A stretch of 64,000 nucleotides of DNA from Prorocentrum cordatum (lineage: Eukaryota; Sar; Dinophyceae; Prorocentrales; Prorocentraceae), in the NCBI GenBank assembly GCA_963575745.1, contig CAUYUJ010009435.1, forward strand, positions 397,020 through 461,019, written 5' to 3'. The notes beneath the pieces are model-generated. The model searched no databases and was not told the origin of the DNA. It saw only the letters and a list, made by a program, of their open reading frames with translations. A program made the translations under genes and the position numbers. How positions within the stretch are numbered: the stretch's first letter is position 1; each line of letters starts with the position of its first letter. Below, piece by piece: positions 34,750 through 46,490 of this stretch.

Positions 34750-36780
34750 TTAATGCGTTAAAGTCTGATGCAATCCCAGCCACTGCACAGCAGGGTCTGA
34801 AACCTGGACCCTACGGGGCATGGGGATGGGGTGCTTTCGGCCGTCACTGGGATGACGGCCCGAAGCGAAGTTATCTCGGCGCCACCTCCGCTGGGGGTTG
34901 GACACGAGAGCCTGCGGGTCACAGGTGCCATACAGGTCGGAACGGGCGGCCTTCGCTGAGAAGGAGCCACACCTCGTGCATCCTACGATCTCCCCAGCCC
35001 TGTACAGGATGTGACCTCGGGCCGCCTCGGGCGGCACGAACGCATCCCCATCCGACGGGAGCACCGTGCTGGGAGGGGCCGCCGTGGCCCTACTAGGGGC
35101 CGCCAGACGGGGGCGCTTCTTCGAGCCGTCGAGGGCAGTCGCCGCCTCGCGGACCACCCCTTGGGGACGCGACTCGAACCGAACCCTGGGCTTGACCTGC
35201 CTCACGAAAGGCTCCGCCAGCTCCCTGATTGGCCTGGCCTGGCTCCTGGACTCCTGGGCCACCCCATAGGGAGGAGGAGGAGGCGGAGGAGGAGGAGGGT
35301 CCTCAAGGCCAAGAGGAGGAGCAGGAGGAGGAGGAGGCGAGGTCTCCTCGGGATCCCCTGAGGCCGGCTTGGCCTCCAGCCGCGGGCACGCCACCTTGCC
35401 CTCCGAGGCCTCCGAGGGGTCCCTGGGGCGCTTGGTCCTAAGGGGCTCAGGCTCTCTGGGGGCTGACGGGGGCTGCGGGTCCACAGTCCTAGGCAGAGGG
35501 AGATCTACAAAACAAACCTGCGCCATCATTCGCCTCTTACCAGCGGCGGAACGCGCGAAGCGCGGACAATTAGCGCATTTCCAGCCACACAGCGCGCGCT
35601 CAGGTGCATGGCGCCGCTGGTGGCTCAAGAGCGGCGCAGGAGGCCGCCGCTCTCGCCGTGGACGACCCCGTCGGAGTCGCTGCTGCCGTCGAGCTCGCCT
35701 CGAGACCGTCGGCATCCTGTCGGGCCTCGTCTCGACCAGCTCCTGCGTGTTGCCGATCCAGGCCGCGATCTGGCGGACTCGGTCCAGGAGCTCACGATGC
35801 CGAGCACGCGCCGCTGGTGGGATGTCGTGCTTGGCGAGCCCCTTCTTCGCCGCCACGTCGGCATAGTCATTGCCCTTCTTGCCATGGTGATGCCTGCTGT
35901 CCTCCTGTGTCTGGTGGCTCTTGACGTACTCGATGGTGAGGATGTCGCTGATGCCTCCATGATCCTCGAGCGCGTGCCAGAGCAGCCGCCACAAGTCGAC
36001 GTGAGCCCGTCGAGGATGCAGGCACCACTGCTTGCCCTGGTTGACACCGTCGATCGTCATCATACAGTCGGTGTGTATGTGGAGGGGGAGGATGCCATTC
36101 CTGAGCGTCATGATGATGGCGCAGAGCTCGGCTCCGGGCACCGACTGCTGAGCTCCTGGGAGAGGACCGAACGCTAAGCCTTTCAATCGTTGGTCGTCCA
36201 TGAGGGCCAGTCCCCAGCCCGCTCGAGCACCTTCAGGCCACCCAATGCGCGTGCGACCTGCCCCATCGGTGTGCACCTCGCCCGTGATCTGATGAAGCTG
36301 GCCACCGCAGGCGTAGTACCAGATCTCCTCGCTAACTGGTGGAGGCACAACTGGGAGCTGATCTCGATCAAGCATGGCTCGCGTGAAGAGCATGTCGTTC
36401 TCAGGAGCCTGGCGCGCATCATCAATGATTTCTTGATCCACTGCGAGCGCACGTTCCTCAGCCAAGTTGGGGCAGCACCATAGTCGATGATGAAGCGTGC
36501 CCTTGCAGTCCTGGCAATACATGCACTCCTCCGTGTCCGAGAAGCCGTACTTGTGCAATCTCGCTTGTGACCATTGGCCGCCGATGATGGTGCTGCGGAG
36601 CGCTGCGCGCGCGCACTGAAAGTCTCCACTTGCGAACTTGATCGCGAGTAGTGAGCAGAAGCTGGAGAGGGGCAAGCCAGTGCCCACATGCCTTTCGCGT
36701 AGGAGCCTCCGTCTCAGGTGCGTGGTCAGCTCGCGAGGCCCACTCTTCCCACTTATAGTTGACGAAAGACCTCCTCGCCA
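34750..36780 (-). pseudogene. LINE 1 ORF2, C-terminal part: zinc knuckle, RNase H, Cys-rich tail
   Basis: After the frame change near 36760, the protein reads a zinc knuckle ECMYC, then HH and CC (residues 126-143 of this open frame), then RNase H (about 35827-36285). The RNase H has HTDGAG (first Asp), GAELCAI (Glu), HTDC (second Asp), VKSHQ, and GNDYAD with the last Asp. A Pro-rich spacer follows, which partly reads a GGA tract near 35270-35340. The end has CTRCGSFSAK and a final Cys, a ribbon-like tail. RNase H would remove the RNA strand during copying, which is known in some LINE clades. The RNase H active-site residues look complete although the element is broken elsewhere. Confidence 0.82.
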
Positions 36781-38262
36781 GAGCACGTACCCAATCAGGT
36801 GGATCAACTCTGAGATCAAGCTGGACGCCCTGGGCTGTGGTCCACTGGAAGGCGGACTGAGCTCTCCAACCCAGTTGGTGGAGGACGTTCCAAGCCGCAC
36901 CTGCAGGCCCCGCTACATCTTGCCAAGACGGAACTGGGCCCAGTCGGTGTCGCTGCTGCTGAAAAGCTTGATCCATAACTTCCCAAGGTAGAGCTCTGTC
37001 CGATGCCATGTGCGCCCAGGTGTAGACTGGTTCTGCCACCGCGAATGCATCAGGGTGTTGGTCTCGCCTCTGCTCCAACTGAGAAGCCAACCACGATGAG
37101 GTCCCCGTCGGTGTTTTATGCCAGCCCACACGCACCATCTTGGTCATGGAGCGCACGATGGAGCGAGATGCTCCGATCACCTGCACGCCGTAGAGGATCG
37201 CTGGACCAATCGATGGCTGAGCTATGGCGCGACCGATCCTTGCCATGGCGGCCATACGTTTGAACCTGGGAAGACGTCGCTTGAGCTTGGTCATACGATG
37301 CCTGATAGCCGTGCACTGAACCTTGACTCCATCTCTGGCCTCCATGCCCAAGATCTCGAGCACCGTGCACGCCTTGAAGCCATGCTGCTTGACACGATCT
37401 GCCACTTGTCTTGCAACTCCTGGCGCCGAAGACATGATCTTCGCCTTGTCCTGCGCGATGGGCAAGTCCAGCACGCGCAGCACGACCGCCAATCTCTGAA
37501 TGATGCGAGCTGGCTCCCCCACGAAATGCTGAAGTGCGGCGACCACCTGCGAGGTGATGTCGTCGGCGTATATGTCCAGCGCGTGGTCAACCTCCGTCAT
37601 GGCAAACGACTCCTCGAAAACATCGAACGGCATCATCATGACCAGCTGCAGGAGGAACATGGCCACCGAGCAACCTGGGAGCACACCTCTTTGCACCTGC
37701 ACCGCGTACGAGTACGACGATCCCCATCTGATGCGCCTCGGCGCGTAGTACATCGCCAGGCATAGCTTGAGCAACGGGGTAGGGAAACCCATCTTGGCCG
37801 CCGCCTGCAAGACGCGACGCCAGCAAACCCTGTCGAAGCACTTGCCGATGTCGATCAGGGTTGTGACCACGGCCTTCGATGCACTACCTTGGTGAGCTTC
37901 GGAGTATATCATCGTCCTAGCGCCCACGTCTAGAGTCGACTTGCCTTCTCCAAGGGCAAACTATGGCCGGGCATATCTGGCAGCCCAAGCCCGAACATGA
38001 GAGATCCGCACCTTGGTGTAGACGCGATATAGCGAGGGTAAAAGAGCTATCGGTCGAAATCCTCCTTGAGGTTTCGTGAGCAGCATAATGTGGACCGATA
38101 GCATAGTTGACGGCCACCTCGCCCACGATTCTGCTGCCCAGAGAATGTAGAGCATCATCGCGAGGGCCGAGTCCGAGAGGAGAGACCACGCCCGTGGTGA
38201 GATGGCGTCCTGACCCAAGCCCGTACGCCATCGGAATGTTCGAGCCGCTCGTCTACCGTGGG
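36458..38262 (-). pseudogene. LINE 1 ORF2, reverse transcriptase part
   Basis: The frame reads RTFRWRTGLGQDAISPRAW, then LLTKPQGGFRPIALLPSLYR, the RT fingers region. An in-frame TAG at 37961-37963 interrupts it, after which the same frame continues: IDIGKCFDRV (motif A), QRGVLPGCSVA (motif B) and YADD (motif C, about 37559-37570). Thumb-like sequence follows, rich in Arg and Trp (WTTAQGVQLDLRVDP, RRSFVNYKW). Beyond about 36760 homology to the zinc knuckle is found in another frame, so the last part of this frame is out of register. The catalytic Asp residues are present, but the stop codon disables this copy. Confidence 0.82.
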
Positions 38263-41053
38263 AACAGGGAGAGCACCAGGCGGCAGGCGAGCAACTTCAG
38301 CCAATATATCGTCGTCGGCGGTGTCCAAGAAAGGCGCCGCCTCTGCCATGGGGTCCTGCTCCTGCTCCTCCACGCCGTCGCCATCCATGCAGTACTGGGA
38401 CTTGGTAGGCTGGCGCGTGATGGGCGTGCCCTCCCAGATGCCGTTCCACATGTCCATCTGGCTGTCCGCTATGGCCTGCGGGCGGGAGGTGGCCTCGCCA
38501 TGGCGAGAGACCTGGTTGTGCGTCCACGTGCGCAGCCTCGTCATATTGAAGAGCGGCGCGGGACCAGAAGCCAAGGTGTCCCTGGCCCACTTGTGAAAGC
38601 CGTCGAGCCTCTCCTTGCCAGTAGCGCGTTCCTGTGCTTCAGCATGTGCATGACACTGATTGGCCAAGTCCTGCATCCAAGCGTGCGCTGTCTCTGGAGG
38701 CCGGCTCGTGGTAGCATGCAATATCGGCCATATCATATCGAGCAAGAAGGTGCCAGCTGGTGCGTGCACATCCTGTCGGTGACCAGGCCGTAGAAGTCGT
38801 CCAAGATGAGACCACCTTGAATTAGCCTTCGAGAAGCTCCTTGTTGGCCTCGCGCCGGCTTGTCCTGATCCATGTTTTTCGTAGCCACGCGCAGCGCAAG
38901 GTGGGGACGAGGAAGGCCCTGCCGTAGAGCCTGTCGATGCTGATGTCCCAGCTGTCGGTCCCGTTGAGAGCGAGGCCGTTGTGCATGGGACGCGCGCTCG
39001 CGCTTCCCGAGCTCCAGAATTTCCACTCCCCAGGCCATCCCCACGCGGCAGGGGGGCGCATGCCCTACCCACGTGGGAGGTCACTTGGGAAGCAGTCTCA
39101 ACCTTCTCAGCTCGAAAGGGGCCAACGTCCAGCGGCGGCCCACAGAGTGGGCGGCCTTGCAGCGAAGTAGAAGAGGGCGAGGCCGTCGTCAATGATGAAG
39201 TCGAGCTCGCTCCCCTGGAGGCCTGCTTGGCCTCACTCGATGTATCTGGCTGGTGAGGTCGCTGATCGCCATCGTCGTAATACTCGTCCAAAACTGGCGT
39301 AAGCTCGAGATCGCCCAAGAGCGCGCGCATCTCGGCCAGGATCTCGTGGAGCTCGCGCCAGTGGTGACTCATGAGCTGCCTGCCATATTCCACGTCGTGT
39401 ATGGCCAGCCAGTCCAAGTACTCCAGGATGCGACGCCTGGGATCGCGGGCCTCATCCCACGCCTCGGCGCAGATGTCCAGGGCCAAGTCGTCCGCCGTCA
39501 TTTCGGCAAGGGCGATGACCACCCACGCCGCGTGCCGAGGCAACCTGAGGCACTGCTTGACGAAGGGCGCGCACCACTCGAACCAAGTGGATTCGCCGCC
39601 GTCGGGCTCAGAAAGCTCCGGAATCCAGCGCGTGGCCCCTGCGACCACGGCCTCGCGAAACTCCTCCTCAGGGCCGTCAGGTTCAGGATCATCGCGCCTC
39701 GGTGGCCGCCCCATAGCAGTGGGTGCGTGTATGCGCTCCCAGCAGCTGCGCAGCATGTCCAGCATGGCCGCGCTGGCGACCTCGAGGCGAGCCTTCGGCC
39801 TGCCGCGTCCGCGCCCGCCTGCTCTGCCGCGGGGCCCCCCCTGGGGCTGCGAGGGCGGCGCAGGGGAGCACCCGCCCGAGTCTCCCAGGCGACGCGCCCT
39901 CGGGGGAGCAGGACGCGCTGGCGGCTCGACGCAGTCGCGCTGGACCTGCAAGATGATGCCCAGAATGGCGATGGCCACCGCGCGGAAGTAGCGCGCCTCG
40001 CTGCCAACCGCAGGGTGCGCTCCGCGTTTGGGCCCTCCAATAGGTCGCCAGACATACTTGGCACCAGCAGCGCGCCCTTGATGTTCAGGCGGGCTGTCTA
40101 CCTGGTAGATGTGCGCCAAGTCCTGCTCCACGTTGCGCAGGAGGGACGCGTGCAGATTATTAAATCGAAGCTGCGCCTGCCCAGCATCACCAGGCGGTCC
40201 ACGAGCTGCGTCCTGCTCGACCTGTTCCAAATAAGGTCGATCGGGAGGTGACCCATGTAGAGGATGGCAACCGACGTCAGCTGGATGACCCCGTGGAAAG
40301 GCCTTCGGCATGCTGATGGTTAGCTGTCGGAGCCGTCGAGGTTGGGCAGCCAACTTGAATTGAACTGGTGAGTGTGGACGCGCTGGCCATGAGTCCACTA
40401 TGGCAGGTGTCTGGCATGCCGCGCGCACGTCAGCCAAAGTAAGCCAGTAGTCGATCATGGAGTATCGTCCCGCTGCTGATCGGCATGTTCCCTCTCCTTT
40501 GCATTGCAAGGGCACCCCTGGGATCATGTCGGCGAAGCCGTTGGTGACGAAGTCTGCTGGTGACTGGTTCCAGTCTCCCCCAATGATGAACGGCAGGCCG
40601 TAGTAGCGCAGGTACTCCGCGAGCTGGTAGTACCGCATGAGGTTCGTGCTGACGCAGTCGGCGCTGCTGCACGACTCCATGTACACTGAGCCAATGAGGA
40701 GGCCGCCTGGTAGGCCGAGATCTGCACGAATCAAGCACGACCACGACCTTAGGACTTCGAAGCCTGGTTGTCCAGGCGGTCCTGGGAGCAATGTGGTCTG
40801 CACATTCGCTCTGATGAAGATGCCAACGCCTGCGCTCGGTAAACCCGTAGAGAGCCGTCGGCACGGTGAGATGCATGGAGCCCAGCCGTTGTTGATGGCC
40901 CAGTGACGAGCGAGCAAGCTGTCCTCCATCCAGTCGGAGCTCTTGCGCCGCCACGACCTTGGCATCCCCTGCACCTTCACTCAAAAACGCTTGACACGTA
41001 GTCCAGCAAGACCCATTGAAGGTGACAAAGCCAAGAGCCTGTCGACGCGCTCC
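38155..41053 (-). pseudogene. LINE 1 ORF2, N-terminal part: endonuclease and unnamed domain
   Basis: The frame opens at 41053 without an ATG and reads GFVTFNGSCWTTC then VVAAQELRL, which carries the endonuclease Asn and QE residues. Near 40915-40930 the match moves to the next frame (ARHWAINNGWAP, then GVGIFIRA, SVYMES, GGDWNQSPADF, MIDYWL, RPHSPVQF). These are the remaining endonuclease motifs, with H in place of the usual SDH context. The long frame 40980-38155 then carries a linker, the unnamed domain (39265-39663) and another linker ending in PVPTVDERLEH. After that the match shifts frame again near 38250. It is broken, so I call it a pseudogene. Confidence 0.8.
39265..39663 (-). other. 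Unnamed domain in LINE 1 ORF2 (between endonuclease and RT)
   Basis: Blocks are ATRWIPELSEPDGG, then W-x2-WC-x-P-x-V, then DDLALDICAEAWD, then YLDWLAIHD and an Arg/Glu-rich helix (LHEILAEMRALLGD). The same blocks in the same order occur at 53995-54399 in LINE 2, where the domain sits after the RT. Function unknown. Confidence 0.7.
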
Positions 41054-41069
41054 TCAACGACCACGAACT

Positions 41070-41993
41070 CTAGTGTGTGCCCTCCAGCTCCCACGCCATG
41101 GCGTCGGCTCCTTGTGAGGGACGAAAAGGTGCTGACTGCCCTGCCTGCCCAGGCGGCGACACTGGGGCCGCTGCGGCCGCTGCGCCTGCGTCGGCAGCAA
41201 GCGCTGGGGCAGGAGCTGGGCTGGGTGCAGCTGGCGGCGGAGGAGATCCCAGGCTGCGCGCCAAGGTGTCCATGAAGTGGGTGGCGATCGCCTGCTTGTC
41301 GCCTCCTTGCTGCACCGCCTGCTGAGCCATCGCGAACATCTGCTGCAGCTGGACCATGCCTGCGTCTGGCGGCGCCTGCTGCCCACGGGTGGCCTCCGCA
41401 GCCGTTGCCGCGACGGCGGACTGGGCCTGGCAGACCTCCGCCCTGATGGCGCCAACCTCGCTCTCCAAGGCGGCGAGGCGCTTCTTTGCATCGCCGAGCT
41501 TGGTCTCCATGTCGGTGACGACCTGCTGCTGCTGCTCCCGCTCGGCGTCCTTGGCTGCGAAGCGATCCTTGGCGCTGCGCAGGAGGTCGTCGGGGGCCGT
41601 GGTGGCTCGCGCCTTGGCCTCGGCGGCCGCGAGCTCGCTGCGGGCCAGCTGGACCATGCCGTGCTCGTCGTCGTACAGACGTCGGAGCTGAGCAAGGGCC
41701 TTCTTGCACTTGACCACTTCAGAGGGTGGCTGCGGTGCTGCTGGTTTGCTGCTGTCGTCCATGGCCGAGTCGTCACGCCACGGAGCGCCACGGACAGCAG
41801 GAGGACCGCGCGTGCGAGATGGCTGCCGACTGGGACGCCGCGGCGGGGCTTGCTGATGCCCTTTGTCTGAGGTAGGGCGGCCGTCTCGATCTCGACCGCA
41901 TCCCCAGCAAGTCGACCGAGACGGGTAGTTCGTCTTGAAGCCGCAGACCTTCGTGGCCTTGCACGCCCAGACGGACTCGCCGAGAGAGCCCAT
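41070..41993 (-). CDS. LINE 1 ORF1: zinc-finger, coiled-coil protein (307 aa)
   Basis: Starting at the ATG at 41993, the protein opens with a RanBP2-like zinc finger: W9, C11, C17, N22, C29 and C32. The spacing is W-x-C-x5-C-x4-N-x6-C-x2-C, one residue looser than the classic form at the first two gaps. After a Pro/Arg-rich stretch, residues from about 93 to 190 are Ala/Glu/Gln/Lys-rich and heptad-like, which suggests a coiled coil. The tail is Ala/Pro-rich. The frame stays open upstream through a GAG tract that reads as poly-Leu. I reject that extension because the zinc finger follows the ATG directly. The likely role is RNA binding and oligomerisation in the element's particle. Confidence 0.72.
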   Translation of the reverse strand: MGSLGESVWACKATKVCGFKTNYPSRSTCWGCGRDRDGRPTSDKGHQQAPPRRPSRQPSRTRGPPAVRGAPWRDDSAMDDSSKPAAPQPPSEVVKCKKALAQLRRLYDDEHGMVQLARSELAAAEAKARATTAPDDLLRSAKDRFAAKDAEREQQQQVVTDMETKLGDAKKRLAALESEVGAIRAEVCQAQSAVAATAAEATRGQQAPPDAGMVQLQQMFAMAQQAVQQGGDKQAIATHFMDTLARSLGSPPPPAAPSPAPAPALAADAGAAAAAAPVSPPGQAGQSAPFRPSQGADAMAWELEGTH

Positions 41994-42224
41994 GACGCCA
42001 CCAGCTGGATGATCGCCGTGGTGACGGGCAAGAAGACGGCGCGCCTCGGCCTCGGCCAAGACCTGACGGGCGCTGGCCCGCCGCCGCCGCAATCGCCTGT
42101 GCCAGGCAGGGGAGGGATCGCGGCGCACGGCGATCCTGCTTGCGCCTCCGCCCCTGAGCTGGGCGGGAGGCTGGGGGCAAGGGGAAATCGGGCGCCCCAA
42201 CGGCCCGAGCCCAATTGCCGCCTG

Positions 42225-42352
42225 GAGGAGGAGGAGGAGGAGGAGGAGGAGGAGGAGGAGGAGGAGGAGGAGGAGGAGGAGGAGGAGGAGGAGGAGGAGG
42301 AGGAGGAGGAGGAGGAGGAGGAGGAGGAGGAGGAGGAGGAGGAGGAGGAGGA
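42225..42352. repeat. GAG microsatellite upstream of LINE 1 ORF1
   Basis: A pure GAG run of about 128 bp in the same orientation as the tract at 34305-34463. 41994-42224 may be the LINE 1 leader. No spliced leader is found in it. Confidence 0.96.
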
Positions 42353-42527
42353 GACGAGCGAGCACGAGACGAAGGAGAGCGAATCGCAGGAGGACCCGCC
42401 GGAGGCGGACGAACGGAACGTCCGCCCGTGGCGAGCCTGGGCGGCCTGGGGCGGGGGCGCCTGGTCGCTCCCGTCGAAGCCGGTCTCCCGGGCGAAGGCG
42501 CACATCTCGGCCTGGCGGCAGCGTTAC

Positions 42528-42705
42528 GTCGGGCGTGTCCCCCTACATGCAGGGGGGATTCTCGACGAAACACTTTTTTGTTTTTAAAATAAAAAAAAAT
42601 GCTCGAAAAAGATTCCCACGTGGCCAAAAAATGCTCCAAAAATAGCCCCCGGACTATGTTTGTTACTCTTGTTCGGGATTCCTCCTGCAGAGGGGCGTGC
42701 CCGAC
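42528..42705. mobile_element. MITE family C, complete copy
   Basis: Ends GTCGGGCGTGTCCCCC and GGGGCGTGCCCGAC, with subterminal CCCCCTACATGCAGGGGGG. The AT-rich centre has A runs. A 14-bp direct repeat GCCTGGCGGCAGCG lies 4 nt outside each end (42510-42523 and 42710-42723). Nothing is supported in 42706-43170. Confidence 0.78.
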
Positions 42706-43170
42706 TTGAGCCTGGCGGCAGCGCGGGGCAGAGCGGCGGGAAGGCGGGCGCGGCACGGCGGGGGCCGCACGCGCGGACTCCCGCGGGCGCCGGCGGCGCG
42801 CGGCACCCTGCGCGGCGAAGCCGCGAGGCCCAGAGGTGGCCGGGCGGCCGGGCGGCCTGCCAGCAGACCCAGACCCCCTCGGGTCATGAAAAAATCACGG
42901 CGGGAGGTTTTTCGCTATTTTCGGCCTCTGGGGGCTCTCACCGGGCCTCGGGACCGTCAAAAAGCGACTCAGGATGAAAAACCGGTCCCAGGGAATGGGT
43001 CCAGAGTCCTGGGGGTCGCGTCATGAAAAAGTCATGACGTCGGGGGTCTAGGGAGGGCGAGCCCCGGGGAGGCCCGGAGGAGGCGGCCAGGAGGAGGCTG
43101 CGAGGGAGGGATTTATCCATACCCACCGCCTGGGAACCGACGCCCTGGTGCCCCAGCGGGCGGCGGATGT

Positions 43171-43216
<46 letters not shown>
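43171..43216. repeat. TA microsatellite
   Basis: A TA run within GC-rich sequence. 43217-43631 shows no gene. Confidence 0.95.
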
Positions 43217-43218
<2 letters not shown>

Positions 43219-43631
43219 CCCGCGGGGGCCCGAATCTGTCCACATCCACCGCCTGCCGAGGCTCAGGAAACTGACCCTCTGGGCGGTGGTCATGTATAAA
43301 TTCCCGCCTCGGAGAGGCGGCCTGGCAGAGGCGGAGGAGGCGAGAGGGGCGAGGAGGAGCCGGAGGGGAAGCTTCCGAGGGCGAGCTCCGAGGGCACTCG
43401 GCAGCGGGGCGAGCTGGCCGGAGGTCGAGAGGGAGGCCCCGGCCCCTGCCGGGCCAAGCGATGATCGCGCCTGGACGCGCCCTCGAAGCCAGGACAGGGA
43501 CAACATCGGACCGGGGCAAATCGGGGATCTGCAAGCCGGCGGTTCTGGAGGATGTATTGGGCGCCGCGGCCTCCTCTGGGCGCTCCCTGACGCTCTGGGA
43601 GCGTTCTGGAACGCTCTGGAACAATAACTAA

Positions 43632-43760
43632 GTCGGGCCTGTCCCTCTTCAGGAGGAATATTCCAAAATAGTTTTCACTATTTTTGACCACCTGGGGGTA
43701 TGTTTTTAGTATCTTTATTTTTTTCGCCCAAGATCCCCCATGTAGGAGGACAGGCCCGAC
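43632..43760. mobile_element. MITE family C, short copy
   Basis: It runs from GTCGGGCCTGTCCCTC to GGAGGACAGGCCCGAC with an AT-rich centre containing CAAAATAG. No target duplication is evident. Confidence 0.78.
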
Positions 43761-43907
43761 CCAAAACAATTCGTCCCTGTCCTGACCCCGCCCGGCCCTT
43801 GCCCGAGGCCGCGGCGTCGCGACCGGGCGGTGTCGCCCTTTTTTCCGGGCCCCAGGGCTCTCACAGATCGGCCCGGCCAGGGAGAAGCGCTGGAGAAAGG
43901 TGGGGTA

Positions 43908-44092
43908 TACAGTCGGGGCGTTGGCCTAAGGAGCCCTAAATAAGGAACGAGGCCCCTAGGTTCCTTAAGTTGAACCTCGATTTCGCATCGAACACCTAAG
44001 GAAAATCCAAGGCAAACTGCGAAACAATTAAGGAACACGGAGCCCCTCCCCAACGAAAAGGGTTCCTTTCCTTCTTCAGAGCCCCGACTGTA
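43908..44092. mobile_element. MITE family F, Tc1/mariner-like
   Basis: Terminal CAGTCGGGGC and GCCCCGACTG are each flanked by TA, as for Tc1/mariner insertions. The arms share further AAGGAAC and GGGCTCC-like segments. It is non-coding. Confidence 0.65.
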
Positions 44093-44259
44093 ACATACTT
44101 TTTTTGGGGGGGGGTCGGGCGATAACCCCGGTTATCGGACTTGCCCCCCCTCCCCCCCCCAGGATAACCTAACCTTGCCAGTTGTGCAGGTCCGCGGGAG
44201 GGGGCTATGACCGTGCTTTATGACGATGTTCAGCGACTGCCAGGCGGGCCTCTGCACAT

Positions 44260-44440
44260 TAGATTTGGCTACATCCGAACCCTGCCCCCACCAACCAGCG
44301 GTTCTCCCGAATCGGTGGGACGCGGGGGCAGGGCTCGGATTTCGCCACGCGTTTGACGAATCCGAACCCTACCCACGCCGCCCATCGAGCTGCCTAAATC
44401 TTTGATCGGCAAGGGTAGGGTTCGGATTTTGCCGCTGACA
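44260..44440. mobile_element. Two small inverted pairs related to MITE family A
   Basis: CATCCGAACCCTGCCCCCACC pairs with GGGGGCAGGGCTCGGAT. Next to it GAATCCGAACCCTACCC pairs with GGGTAGGGTTCGGATT. The GAACCCTACCCC motif links them to family A. 44441-44880 has no gene. Confidence 0.5.
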
Positions 44441-44880
44441 TGACCAAGTCTCAAGTAGCAACAAGAAAGGGCGGCCGCAGGGCGCATGAGAGCAACGTGC
44501 TCCAATCGGTGCCAAGCATTCGAGGGAAGCCCCTCCCGACGATCGGATCGGGGACGCCTCGATCGCTGCACAGGGTCGAGCAAGCTGCGCTCGCAATCGG
44601 GAACGCCTCCATCGCTGTACAGGGTCGCGAAATCTGCGCTCGCAAATGACGGCGAAATGCGAGTGGGAACGGGTCCTGTGGGGAACGAGCCCTGGACCCT
44701 GGAGCCCCTCTCCAGAACCAGGCGCTCACCCCGAACCGATGGTTCACAGCCCCAGGGCCCGTGGAGGGCCCCGAGAGCCAGGAAAAACAGCGAAAGACCT
44801 CAGAACCCGGCCCCGTCATGGCGGAGGCCAGGAGGCGATATCGGGGCTGCCCCTTCTCCGCCGGGCGGCGCGGCCTCCCC

Positions 44881-44884
44881 CCCC

Positions 44885-44915
<31 letters not shown>

Positions 44916-44925
44916 GGGCCTCCCC

Positions 44926-45000
<75 letters not shown>

Positions 45001-45033
45001 GCGCACACACGCGCGCACACACTCACACACACA
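44881..45033. repeat. Poly-C and CA microsatellite
   Basis: A C run then (CA)n to about 45033. Confidence 0.97.
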
Positions 45034-45359
45034 ATGAGACCCGCACGGCCTGCCCATGTGGCGCTTCTGCGCGCGCGCCGCGCGCCTGCGCCAGGAAGCC
45101 GTCGCCGTCGAGATCGCACAGGCGGAACACCTCGCGGACCATCGCCTAGCCGCGGGTCCTCCCCCCCTTCGCAACCAGCTCCTCCCTCTATCCATTCCTC
45201 AATCCCTCCATCTCCTCGTCCTCCTGCTGCTCCTCCTCCTCCTCTTCCGCCTCCTCCTCCTCCTCCTCCTACTTCCATCCTCGTTCCTCGTCGTTCCTCC
45301 TCCTCCTCCTCCTCCACCTCCTCCTCCTCCTCCTGCTCCTTTTGCTGCTCCTCCTCGTC

Positions 45360-45387
45360 CTCCTCCTCCTACTCATCATCATCATCG

Positions 45388-45441
<54 letters not shown>

Positions 45442-45455
45442 GCATCATCATCATC

Positions 45456-45511
<56 letters not shown>

Positions 45512-45593
45512 CACCACCACCATCATCACCTCTACCACCACCTAGACCAGCACCATCATCATCAGGATTACCATCATTATCATCATCATCATT

Positions 45594-45625
<32 letters not shown>

Positions 45626-46490
45626 CCTCATCATCATCATCATCAGCATCAGCATTGTCGTCATTAGCATCATCAGCATCAGCATCACCGTCATCATCAC
45701 CAGCAGCAGCATCATCAGTATCGTTATCATCAGCATCAGCAGCACCATCGTCGTCATCAGCGTCATAATCATAGTCATCAGCATCACCATCATCATCATC
45801 AGAATCGTCGTCATCATGTTCATCAGTATCATCATCAACGGCATCAGCAGCATCATCATCAGCAGCATGATCCTCAACATCGTCACAATCATCACCTTCA
45901 TCCTCATCCTCATGCGTATCCTCATCCTCACGATCCTCCTCATCATCATAATCTTGATAATCAGCATCGTCAGCATCATCATCATCAGCAGCATCATCAT
46001 GCCCATCACCATCACCGTCATAATCGAAAGCATCATCATCGCCATCGCCACCAGCATCGCCATCATCCTGTACACCATCACCATCCTCACCATCATCATC
46101 ATCACCATCATCACCATCGTCAGCAGCATCATCATCCTCATTATAATCCTAATCCTCAGTATCAGCATCATCGTCACCATCATCAGCAGCCGCACCACTA
46201 TCATAATGAGCATTTACATCCTCGGCATCATCATCACCACCAGCATCATTATCATAATCAACCGAAGCAGCATCATATTCATCAGCATCATCAGCATCAT
46301 CGACAACATCATGCGCATCATCACCATCGCAATCATCATCAGCATCATCATCAGCATCATCAGCATCATCATCATCAGAAGCAGCATCGTCATCATCAGC
46401 ATCATGAGCAGCAACATCAGCATCATCATCATCATCATCAGCAGCACAACCATCATCACCATCAGCAGCAGCAGCATTTCATCATCATCC
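45360..46490. repeat. ATC/CAT triplet microsatellite, about 1.1 kb
   Basis: Nearly pure from 45370 to 45510, then progressively mutated. CTC-rich sequence flanks it on both sides (45220-45360 and 46500-46640). 46641-47588 contains no supported gene. Confidence 0.95.

Larger units (their letters stand above)
34750..41993 (-). mobile_element. LINE-type retrotransposon 1, degenerate, with RNase H
   Basis: A second non-LTR element on the minus strand. Its order is ORF1 (41993-41070), endonuclease, unnamed domain, linker, reverse transcriptase, zinc knuckle, RNase H and a Cys-rich C-terminal region ending near 34750. Several frame changes and one stop break ORF2, so this copy should not be autonomous. 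GAG-repeat tracts lie 230 nt beyond its ORF1 start (42225-42352) and 290 nt beyond its 3' end (34305-34463). The outer boundaries are uncertain. Its domain order differs from LINE 2, so it is a separate family. Confidence 0.88.

Noticed and set aside
41994-42503. N-terminal poly-Leu extension of LINE 1 ORF1
   Set aside because: It reads through the GAG tract. The ATG at 41993 sits directly before the zinc finger.
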